Shown here in pieces: positions 23,107 through 29,128 of a DNA stretch of 29,128 nucleotides. Source of the DNA: Ottowia sp. (lineage in GTDB: Bacteria; Pseudomonadota; Gammaproteobacteria; Burkholderiales; Burkholderiaceae_C); NCBI GenBank assembly GCA_023228705.1, contig JALOAS010000034.1, forward strand, positions 1 through 29,128. The letters run 5' to 3'. A model generated the notes under the pieces. That model was not told the DNA's origin, searched no databases, and saw only the letters and a program-made list of their open reading frames with translations. The translations under genes were made by a program, and so were the position numbers. Numbering within the stretch: the stretch's first letter is position 1; every line of letters begins with the position of its first letter.

Positions 23107-23898
23107 TTACAGTGAAAAGTCGTACTCGACGGTCAGCGGCGCATGGTCACTGAAGCGCTCGGCCTTGTAGACGCTGGCACTGCGTGCGCGCTCGGCCAGC
23201 GCCGGCGTGGCCAGATGGTAGTCAATGCGCCAGCCCACGTTGTTGTCCCAGGCGCGGCCGCGGTAGCTCCACCAGGTGTACGCATCGCCCGTGGCGTCCG
23301 GGTGCAGGCGCCGGTACACGTCAACCAGCCCGGTCTGCTCCAGCGTTTCGGTGAGCCAGGCGCGCTCCTCGGGCAGGAAACCGGAATTCTTCTGGTTGCT
23401 CTTCCAGTTCTTGAGGTCGATTTCATGGTGCGCGATGTTGACGTCGCCGCAGAGGATGAAGTCCCGCTCCGCGCGACGCTGCGCCAGCAGCGGCCGGATC
23501 TCGTCCAGGAACCGGTACTTGGCCGCCTGCCGCACCTCGCCTGAGGTGCCGCTGGGAAAGTAGCAGCTGATGATGGAACGCTTGCGCGCCAGCGTGTCAA
23601 ACCGCAATTCAACAAAGCGGCCTTCGGCATCAAACTCGCTGGAGCCACAGCCCACGATCACGGCGCTGGGCTCGTGCCGGGTATAGATGCCCACGCCTGA
23701 ATAGCCCTTTTTCTCGGCCAGGTGAAAGTGGCCGCGCATGCCGGCCAGCACGTCCAGCTTGCCAGCCAGGTCCGTCTGTTGCGCCTTGATTTCCTGCACG
23801 CAAATACAATCTGGCGCATGCTTCTTTAGCCAGGGCGCAAGGCCCTTGCGCGCGGCAGCGCGGATGCCATTGAGGTTGAGGCTGGTAAGCTTGAACAA
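23107..23898 (-). CDS. xthA: Exodeoxyribonuclease III
   Basis: A 263-residue AP endonuclease and 3'-exonuclease of DNA repair. Marks: LNLNGIRAA at the N-terminus, Glu36 in QEIKAQ, GYSGVGIYTR, GDVNIAHHEIDLKNWK with Asp152 and Asn154, WRIDYHLAT and FSDHAPL with Asp251 and His252. The start is TTG at 23898, giving MFKLTSLNLNG, with an AAGGA site six bases upstream; no ATG fits the family N-terminus. Only 18 bases separate its start codon from that of divergent pyrE, so the promoters must lie at least partly inside the opposing genes. Confidence 0.92.
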   Translation of the reverse strand: MFKLTSLNLNGIRAAARKGLAPWLKKHAPDCICVQEIKAQQTDLAGKLDVLAGMRGHFHLAEKKGYSGVGIYTRHEPSAVIVGCGSSEFDAEGRFVELRFDTLARKRSIISCYFPSGTSGEVRQAAKYRFLDEIRPLLAQRRAERDFILCGDVNIAHHEIDLKNWKSNQKNSGFLPEERAWLTETLEQTGLVDVYRRLHPDATGDAYTWWSYRGRAWDNNVGWRIDYHLATPALAERARSASVYKAERFSDHAPLTVEYDFSL

Positions 23899-23916
23899 TA
23901 CAATTCCTTGCAATTC

Positions 23917-24615
23917 ATGAACGACGTGCAGATCCCACTGGCCCCGGCGCAGCAGCTCGCGCATGATTTCGTGGCGTTTGCCATAGACAGCCGTGTCCTG
24001 CGCTTTGGCCGCTTCAAGACCAAGGCCGGACGCATGTCGCCGTACTTCTTCAACGCCGGGCTGTTTGACGACGGCAACAAGCTGTGCCGCCTGGGCCAAT
24101 TCTATGCACGCGCCCTGCTGGCCTCCGGGATCGAGTTCGACGTGGTCTTCGGGCCGGCGTACAAGGGCATCCCGCTGGCCACGGCCGTATCCATGGAGCT
24201 GGCGCGGCTGGGCGTGAACAAGCCGGTGGCATACAACCGCAAGGAGGCCAAGGACCACGGCGAAGGCGGCCAACTGGTGGGCGCGCCGCTGCAGGGCCGT
24301 GTGCTGATCGTCGACGACGTGATCTCCGCCGGGACCGCCGTGCGCCAGTCCATTGAGCTGATACGCAGCGCAGGCGCCACGCCGCAGGCGCTGGCCATCG
24401 CCCTGGACCGCCAGGAAAAAGCCAGGGAAGACGGCCAGGACCTGCCCTGGAGCGCCGTCGACGACGTCCGGCGCAACCTGCATCTGCAGGTCTGCGCCAT
24501 TGCCAGCCTCACGGACTTGTTGCATTATCTGGAGGCGAGCCTGCCGTTTGGCGAACACCTGCAGGCTGTTCTGGATTACCGCAGCCGCTACGGCGCCACC
24601 TCGACAACCACATGA
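23917..24615 (+). CDS. pyrE: Orotate phosphoribosyltransferase
   Basis: A 232-residue enzyme of pyrimidine synthesis that makes orotidine-5'-phosphate from orotate and PRPP. The PRPP motif VLIVDDVISAGTA is at about residues 129-141 and the flexible-loop segment YNRKEAKDHGEGGQLVG at 106-122. FGPAYKGIPLATAVSMEL is also typical. I start at ATG 23917; a TTG three codons earlier is possible. The TGA stop overlaps the ATG of the next gene (ATGA), implying coupling. It is divergent from xthA, an arrangement I associate with Comamonadaceae. Confidence 0.95.
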   Translation: MNDVQIPLAPAQQLAHDFVAFAIDSRVLRFGRFKTKAGRMSPYFFNAGLFDDGNKLCRLGQFYARALLASGIEFDVVFGPAYKGIPLATAVSMELARLGVNKPVAYNRKEAKDHGEGGQLVGAPLQGRVLIVDDVISAGTAVRQSIELIRSAGATPQALAIALDRQEKAREDGQDLPWSAVDDVRRNLHLQVCAIASLTDLLHYLEASLPFGEHLQAVLDYRSRYGATSTTT

Positions 24616-25289
24616 GCTTTTGCATACGCGCTCTCCTGACCTGCCTGGCGGCGCTGGGCCTGGCCAGCGGCAATGCGGCCGAGCAGGAAATCTACACCTG
24701 CGTGGACGACGCGGGCAACACCATCACGTCGGACCGGCCCATCCCGGCCTGCAGCGACCGCGCGCAGCGCGTGCTCGGCCGCAGCGGCACCACGCTGCGC
24801 ATCGTGGAGCCGGAACCCACGGCTGCCGAACGCGAGGCCGAGGAGCGGCGCCAGCGTGCGGAGGCGCAGCAGCAGAGGCGCGAGCGGGCGCGGCTGCGCG
24901 AGCTGGCACAGCGGGACCGCGCGCTGCTCATCCGCTACCCGGATCACGCTGCGCACGAGCACGCGCGCAAGGCTGCGCTGGAACAGATCGACGCTGCCAT
25001 CAGCGCAGCAACCAGCCACATCGCCGTGCTTGCCAGGGAACGCCGCAGCCTGGACACGGAGCTGGAGTTCTACGAAGGCAACCCCGACCAGGTCCCGGCC
25101 GAACTGCGCCGCACCATTGCGCGCAACAGCCAGGCCACCGACATTGCGCTGAAACTGATCGCCAGCCAGGAAGCCGAGCGCGACCGCATCAACGCGCACT
25201 ACGACGAAGAGGCCGAGCTGCTGGACGCACTGTGGCGCGCGCAAGCCGAATCCACAGCAGAAGCACCAGCCAGCGCCGCAGGCCAATGA
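24612..25289 (+). CDS. DUF4124-type exported protein with coiled coil
   Basis: A 225-residue protein. Residues 1-23 are a signal peptide (LLTCLAALGLASGNAAE). Residues 24-60 fit DUF4124: EIYTCVDDAGNTITSDRPIPAC, with a Cys pair that could form a disulfide in the periplasm. Residues about 70-215 are rich in Ala, Glu, Arg and Gln and look like long helices or a coiled coil (EREAEERRQRAEAQQQ and the later segments). Function is unknown. It overlaps pyrE by four bases, which suggests co-expression, and it faces gatB with a 28-base gap that holds a CTGACGC/GCGTCAG inverted repeat. Confidence 0.8.
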   Translation: MSFCIRALLTCLAALGLASGNAAEQEIYTCVDDAGNTITSDRPIPACSDRAQRVLGRSGTTLRIVEPEPTAAEREAEERRQRAEAQQQRRERARLRELAQRDRALLIRYPDHAAHEHARKAALEQIDAAISAATSHIAVLARERRSLDTELEFYEGNPDQVPAELRRTIARNSQATDIALKLIASQEAERDRINAHYDEEAELLDALWRAQAESTAEAPASAAGQ

Positions 25290-25317
25290 CTGACGCTGCC
25301 AGAAGGCGCGCCCGGCG

Positions 25318-26766
25318 TCAGCCGCCGATCCGCTGCCGCAGCAGCTCGTTGACCCGCGCCGGGTTGGCCTTGCCGCGGCTGGCCTTCATCACCTGCCCCA
25401 CCAGCGCGTTGAGCGCCCTGTCCTTGCCCGCCTTGAACTGCTCGACGTTCCCGGGGTTGGCGGCAATGACCTCGTCAACCATCTGCTCCAGCGCGCCGGT
25501 GTCCTGCATCTGCTTCAGGCCCTTCTCGGCAATGATGGCGTCGACGTCGCCACCCGCTTCCCACAGCACGTCAAACACCTGGCGCGCCGCGGCGTTGCTG
25601 ATGGTGCCGTCGGTGATGCGGGTGATCAAGGCAGCCAGGTCGGCCGGCCGCACCGGCGCCTGCGCGATGTCGATTTCCGTGGCGTTGAGCCGCTGCGAGA
25701 GCTCGCCCATGATCCAGTTGCTGGCCAGCTTGGCCGCGCCGCAGGCGCGCGCCGTCTCCTCGAAATAACGTGCCATGGCCAGCGTCTGCGTCAGCGTGAC
25801 CGCATCGTACTCGGGGATCTTGTAGTCGGCCACGAAGCGCGCAACCATCTGCTGCGGCAGCTCGGGCATCTGCTGGCGCACCGCGTCTATCCAGTCCTGC
25901 GATACGCAGAGCGGCGGCAGGTCCGGATCCGGCGTGTAGCGGTAGTCGGCCATGTCCTCCTTGGTGCGCATGGCCCGGGTCTCACCTGTGTCCGGGTCAA
26001 ACAGCACGGTGGCCTGCACAAACGGCCGGCCCGCTTCCAGCTCCTCGATCTGCCAGGCAATCTCGTAGTCCAGCGCCTGCTGCATGAAGCGGAAGCTGTT
26101 CAGGTTCTTGATCTCGCGGCGCGTGCCCAGCGGCGCGCCGGGCCTGCGCACCGAGACGTTGGCGTCGCAGCGGAACGAGCCCTCCTGCATGTTGCCGTCG
26201 CAGATGCCCAGCCACGTCACCAGCTTGTGCAGCTCGCGCGCGTACGCCACCGCCTCGGCCGACGAGCGCAGATCCGGCTCGGACACGATTTCCAGCAGCG
26301 CCGTGCCGGCGCGGTTCAGGTCTATGCCGGTCTGGCCGGCAAACGCCTCGTGCAGCGACTTGCCCGCGTCCTGCTCCAGGTGCGCACGCGTCAGGCGCAC
26401 GCTGCGCATCTCGTCGCCCACGGCAAAGGAAAGCTGGCCCCCGCGCACGATGGGATGGTCCATCTGGCTGATCTGGTAGCCGCTGGGCAGGTCGGGGTAG
26501 AAATAATGCTTGCGGTCAAACTGGCTGCGCAGCGCGATGTCCGCGCCCAGCGCCAGGCCCAGCCTGATGGCGCAGACCACCGCCTCGCGGTTCATCACCG
26601 GCAGCGTGCCGGGCAGCGCCAGGTCGCCGGCGCTGGCCTGCGTGTTGGGCGCGGCGCCAAAGGCGCTGGACGAGCGGCTGAACAGCTTGGTCCGGGTCTG
26701 CAGGTGGATGTGGGTCTCAAAGCCGATCACGACTTCGTAGCCGTTGACAAGGGCGGCGCGGGTCAT
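25318..26766 (-). CDS. gatB: Asp-tRNA(Asn)/Glu-tRNA(Gln) amidotransferase subunit B
   Basis: A 482-residue subunit of GatCAB, which converts misacylated Glu-tRNA-Gln and/or Asp-tRNA-Asn to the correct amide form. GatB phosphorylates the substrate and binds the tRNA. Marks: YEVVIGFETHIHLQTRTKLFSRS at the N-terminus, KHYFYPDLPSGYQISQMDHPIV, DLNRAGTALLEIVSEPDLRSS, QEGSFRCDANVSVR and EIKNLNSFRFMQQALDYEI. A C-terminal helical YqeY-like tail (KASRGKANPARVNELLRQRI) completes it. The ATG is at 26766, one base after the gatA stop, so the two are coupled. In many relatives the motif reads GLEVH; here it is GFETH. Confidence 0.95.
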   Translation of the reverse strand: MTRAALVNGYEVVIGFETHIHLQTRTKLFSRSSSAFGAAPNTQASAGDLALPGTLPVMNREAVVCAIRLGLALGADIALRSQFDRKHYFYPDLPSGYQISQMDHPIVRGGQLSFAVGDEMRSVRLTRAHLEQDAGKSLHEAFAGQTGIDLNRAGTALLEIVSEPDLRSSAEAVAYARELHKLVTWLGICDGNMQEGSFRCDANVSVRRPGAPLGTRREIKNLNSFRFMQQALDYEIAWQIEELEAGRPFVQATVLFDPDTGETRAMRTKEDMADYRYTPDPDLPPLCVSQDWIDAVRQQMPELPQQMVARFVADYKIPEYDAVTLTQTLAMARYFEETARACGAAKLASNWIMGELSQRLNATEIDIAQAPVRPADLAALITRITDGTISNAAARQVFDVLWEAGGDVDAIIAEKGLKQMQDTGALEQMVDEVIAANPGNVEQFKAGKDRALNALVGQVMKASRGKANPARVNELLRQRIGG

Positions 26767-26767
26767 G

Positions 26768-28234
26768 TCAGAACCCCTTTGCATGTTGGCGGTGAAAATC
26801 GCTGTGCTGCTGGAACTGGTGCGCGATGTTGAGCAGCCGTCCCTCCTGCAGGTAGTTGCCGATCAGCTGCAGGCCCACCGGCAGGCCGCCGGCGCCAAAG
26901 CCCGCGGGCACGCTCATGGCCGGCAGGCCCGCCAGCGACGCCGGAATCGTGTACACGTCCGCGAGGTAGTCATCCAGCGCGCTGCGCTCGGGCGCGCCCA
27001 GCGGCCAGGCCACCGTGGGCGCGACCGGCGCGGCAATCACGTCGCAGTGGCGCAGCGCCTCCTGCAGGTCTTGCGCGATGAGGCGGCGCACCTTCTGCGC
27101 CTTGACGTAGTAGGCGTCAAAGCAGCCGTGGCCGGAGACATGGGTGCCGGTGAGGATGCGGCGCTTGACTTCGGTGCCGAAGCCTTCGGAGCGCGACTTT
27201 TCATACAGCGCGTCCAGGTCGGCAGGGTCTGGCGTGCGGTGCCCGTAGCGCACGCCGTCGTAGCGCGCCAGGTTGGAGCTGGCCTCGGCGGTTGCGAGCA
27301 CGTAGTATGTGGCCACCGCCAGGTCGGCGCGCGGCAACGCAACGTCCACCCGCCGCGCGCCCTGTTTCTCCAGCAGCGCCAGCGCCGCCTCCAGTGCGGC
27401 GCCGACGTCGGCCGACAACCCGGCGCCAAAAAACCCGTGCGGCACGCCAATGCGCAGGCCCTCCAGCGGTCGGTCCAGCCCCTGCGCGTAGTCTTCTGCC
27501 GGCCGGTCCAGCGACGTGGCATCGTGTTCGGTGTCTGGCCCGGCCATGGCCGACAGCAGCCAGGCGCAGCCTTCGGCGCTGCGCGCCATGGGCCCGGCCT
27601 GGTCCAGGCTGGAGGCATGGGCGACCATGCCGTGACGGCTCACGCGTCCGTAAGTGGGCCGGATCGCGGTCAGACCGCAGAAGCCGGCGGGTTGGCGGAT
27701 CGAGCCGCCGGTGTCGGTGGCGGTGCTGGCAGGCGCCAGCCCCGCCGCCACCGCTGCGGCGCTGCCGCCGGAGGAGCCGCCGGCCACGCGCGACGGGTCC
27801 CAGGGGTTGTGCACCGGCCCGAACGCCGAATTCTCGTTGCCCGAGCCCATGCCGAACTCATCGCAATTGAGCTTGCCCAGGCAGACCATGCCGGCGGCGC
27901 CCAGCCGCTGCACGACCGTGGCGTCAAACGGCGAACGGTAGCCGGTCAGCATGCGCGAGCCGGCAGTGGTCGGGAATTCGCGCGTGACCAGCAGGTCCTT
28001 GTGCGCAACGGGAATGCCGGTCAGCACGGTTGCATCGCCCTGCGACAGGCGGGCGTCCGCGGCCCGGGCCTGCGCCAGCGTGACCGCCTCGTCGGTCGCA
28101 AGGAACGCGCCCAGGTCTGCGTGCGCCTGGATGCGCTGCAGAAAATGCTGCGCCAGCTCGGTGGCTGACAGCTGCCCTGCCTGCAGCGCGGCGCGCAGCT
28201 GGGGCAATGTTTGCTGATGTAAGGCTTCGGTCAT
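26768..28234 (-). CDS. gatA: Asp-tRNA(Asn)/Glu-tRNA(Gln) amidotransferase subunit A
   Basis: A 488-residue amidase-signature enzyme that releases ammonia from glutamine for GatB. The catalytic triad is visible as Lys79 (GIPVAHKD), Ser154 (AGGSSGGSAA) and the nucleophile Ser178 (TDTGGSIRQPA). RPTYGRVSRHGMVAHASSLDQAGPMAR and the C-terminal PASLAGLPAMSVPAGF are family marks. The start ATG 28234 (TEALHQQTLPQLRAAL) fits the family. The same frame stays open upstream to 28501 by chance in GC-rich DNA. Unusually, 259 bases with two hairpins separate it from gatC. Confidence 0.96.
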   Translation of the reverse strand: MTEALHQQTLPQLRAALQAGQLSATELAQHFLQRIQAHADLGAFLATDEAVTLAQARAADARLSQGDATVLTGIPVAHKDLLVTREFPTTAGSRMLTGYRSPFDATVVQRLGAAGMVCLGKLNCDEFGMGSGNENSAFGPVHNPWDPSRVAGGSSGGSAAAVAAGLAPASTATDTGGSIRQPAGFCGLTAIRPTYGRVSRHGMVAHASSLDQAGPMARSAEGCAWLLSAMAGPDTEHDATSLDRPAEDYAQGLDRPLEGLRIGVPHGFFGAGLSADVGAALEAALALLEKQGARRVDVALPRADLAVATYYVLATAEASSNLARYDGVRYGHRTPDPADLDALYEKSRSEGFGTEVKRRILTGTHVSGHGCFDAYYVKAQKVRRLIAQDLQEALRHCDVIAAPVAPTVAWPLGAPERSALDDYLADVYTIPASLAGLPAMSVPAGFGAGGLPVGLQLIGNYLQEGRLLNIAHQFQQHSDFHRQHAKGF

Positions 28235-28493
28235 GAAAGTGTGGTTCCTGGAAATCTGGGCGTCTCCCCGGCAAGCGGTGCCCCCAGGTGAAGGGCCCGG
28301 CCACGAAGCACATGGAGCGCCTTGCTCCAGCATGTGCAAGAACGGGGTGGTGTCGGGCCGGGTTCGGCCTGCGCTTTCAAGGGACCGGCTGCCGCTGGCG
28401 CACTGCCTGGCCCACCATGGCCTCGCCGGTTTGCGCCGGGCGCTCCCCGGCACGACCGCCATGCGAGTCGGCATGGCGGCCCGCTGCGCCCTG
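28235..28493 (-). other. gatC-gatA spacer with two hairpins
   Basis: No recognisable gene lies in these 259 bases. Hairpin 1 (28456-28479) has 9 perfect pairs, CCGCCATGC with GCATGGCGG, around a 6-base loop, and starts 14 bases after the gatC stop. Hairpin 2 (28308-28337) has 11 pairs, with a 3-base bulge and the loop GCCTT. Neither has a T-tract. They may set the relative mRNA levels of gatC and gatAB. Confidence 0.6.
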
Positions 28494-28793
28494 TCATTCA
28501 ATCACCCTCGGCACCAGGTACAAGCCGTCGGCCACCGCCGGGGCGCTCTGCTGGTTGGCTTCGCGCTGGTTGGTTTCGCTGACCACGTCGTCGGCCAGTC
28601 GCAGCGCGAGGTCTTCCATCATGGTGATGGGATGCACCAGCGGTTTCACGCCTTCCGTATCGGCCGCACAGACTGCATCTAAAATAGGGAGGAAGTCATT
28701 CAGATGGGCCAGCATGGACGCGCGCTCGTCGTCGTCCAGAGCCAGGCGTGCGACCTGCGCGAGATGGTTGAGGTTTTCGGGTGTCAGGGCCAT
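28494..28793 (-). CDS. gatC: Asp-tRNA(Asn)/Glu-tRNA(Gln) amidotransferase subunit C
   Basis: A 99-residue small subunit that wraps around and stabilises the GatA-GatB contact. Marks: LNHLAQVARLALDDDERASMLAHLNDFLPILDAV, then TEGVKPLVHPITMMEDLALRLADDV and the tail GLYLVPRVIE. The start is ATG 28793; the upstream frame is rejected because it would run into the mreB leader. It is first in a minus-strand gatC-gatA-gatB order and is divergent from mreB, a gene order common in Burkholderiales. No strong ribosome site is visible before its ATG. Confidence 0.93.
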   Translation of the reverse strand: MALTPENLNHLAQVARLALDDDERASMLAHLNDFLPILDAVCAADTEGVKPLVHPITMMEDLALRLADDVVSETNQREANQQSAPAVADGLYLVPRVIE

Positions 28794-28871
28794 ATTCGTG
28801 AAAATCTGCAAGTGACGATTCCGCCGTAGCCAGCACGCGTCCGACGGCCGTTTTCGTGAAGTATTATCTCG

Positions 28872-28909
28872 CCTCGGCTCGGGCAGGGCTGCCCTGAGCG
28901 GGGGTTTTT
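28872..28909 (+). terminator. Terminator-like hairpin in the mreB leader
   Basis: GCTCGGGCAG (28877-28886) pairs with CTGCCCTGAGC (28889-28899) with one bulged base, and CCTC (28872-28875) can pair with the following Gs. TTTTTC follows at 28905. It lies about 105 bases before the mreB ATG and directly after a TATTAT -10-like box (28862-28867), so it could attenuate mreB or end a short RNA. Confidence 0.5.
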
Positions 28910-29012
28910 CTGTTTTGGTCCGCATGCTCCGGCAAGCGGGGCTCCCTGCTCACGGCTGGCCACTTCTGGACTGGAGCCTGCCTCCGGGCGGGGCGGGCGC
29001 AAAGGAATTTTC

Positions 29013-29128
29013 ATGTTTGGACGGATAGGCCGGTACTTTTCCACCGACTTGGCGATTGACCTGGGCACGGCCAACACGCTGATCTACGTGCGCCGCAAGG
29101 GCATCGTGCTGGACGAGCCCTCGGTGGT
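29013..29128 (+). CDS. mreB: Rod-shape determining protein MreB (partial, N-terminus)
   Basis: The frame runs off the right edge, giving 38 complete residues: FGRIGRYFSTDLAIDLGTA, then NTLIYVRRKGIVLDEPSVV. The DLAIDLGTANTL segment is the phosphate-1 loop of the actin fold and is diagnostic of MreB, the cytoskeletal protein that directs cell-wall growth in rods. An AAAGGA site at 29001-29006 precedes the ATG. Its 219-base gap to divergent gatC contains a terminator-like hairpin. Confidence 0.95.
   Translation, partial: MFGRIGRYFSTDLAIDLGTANTLIYVRRKGIVLDEPSV

Noticed and set aside
28235..28501. N-terminal extension of gatA by about 89 codons
   Set aside because: The extension has no family similarity, overlaps the gatC stop and is low-complexity GC-rich sequence; GatA catalytic residue numbering fits the ATG at 28234.

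Overview
The window comes from a GC-rich betaproteobacterium, most likely Burkholderiales and probably Comamonadaceae. The grounds are the mreB / gatC-gatA-gatB divergent block, the pyrE / DUF4124 / gatB order, the TRAP transporter genes and the general codon bias. The genus cannot be fixed from sequence alone.

Layout. (1) 1-145 is the tail of a lytic murein transglycosylase. (2) 146-2680 is an accessory segment on the 3' side of tRNA-Phe. It holds a type IV toxin-antitoxin operon on the minus strand: abiEi, a frameshifted abiEii, and a third small gene joined by a 4-base overlap. A 28-base palindrome over the promoter is the probable AbiEi operator. (3) tRNA-Phe(GAA) lies at 2681-2756 (minus), with a clear terminator and a perfect -10 box. 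(4) 2849-3535 is a graveyard: the N-terminal third of an amidase gene is fused to a 228-base copy of the 3' end of the nearby dctM gene, beside a possible insertion-sequence end. (5) 3599-9175 (minus) is a TRAP carboxylate-transport locus, dctP-dctQ-dctM, followed by a second, 5'-truncated dctM, an MBL-fold hydrolase and an FAD oxidoreductase of the L-2-hydroxyglutarate oxidase type.

(6) 9389-16020 (plus) holds a LysE-type exporter, pxpA, a fused pxpB-pxpC (5-oxoprolinase), a fused biotin carboxylase/biotin carrier gene and a ThDP enzyme. Between pxpBC and the carboxylase sits a 10-codon relic of another biotin-carboxylase start. (7) 16077-19786 holds a 1-Cys peroxiredoxin (minus), then glutathione-dependent formaldehyde dehydrogenase, S-formylglutathione hydrolase and a ChaC-like gamma-glutamylcyclotransferase (plus). 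ChaC-type enzymes release 5-oxoproline from glutathione and PxpABC hydrolyses 5-oxoproline to glutamate, so regions 6 and 7 could together make a glutathione use and recycling neighbourhood (inference). (8) 19959-29128 is mostly housekeeping: SMUG1-type uracil-DNA glycosylase, L,D-transpeptidase, class I fructose-bisphosphate aldolase, exonuclease III, pyrE, a DUF4124 protein, gatB, gatA, gatC and the start of mreB.

I see no CRISPR array, no intact transposase and no rRNA. The most unusual items are the three-gene abiE operon with its operator and frameshift, the amidase/dctM chimera, the in-frame truncated second dctM, the carboxylase relic, and several strong hairpins between genes (dctP/dctQ, gatC/gatA, mreB leader).
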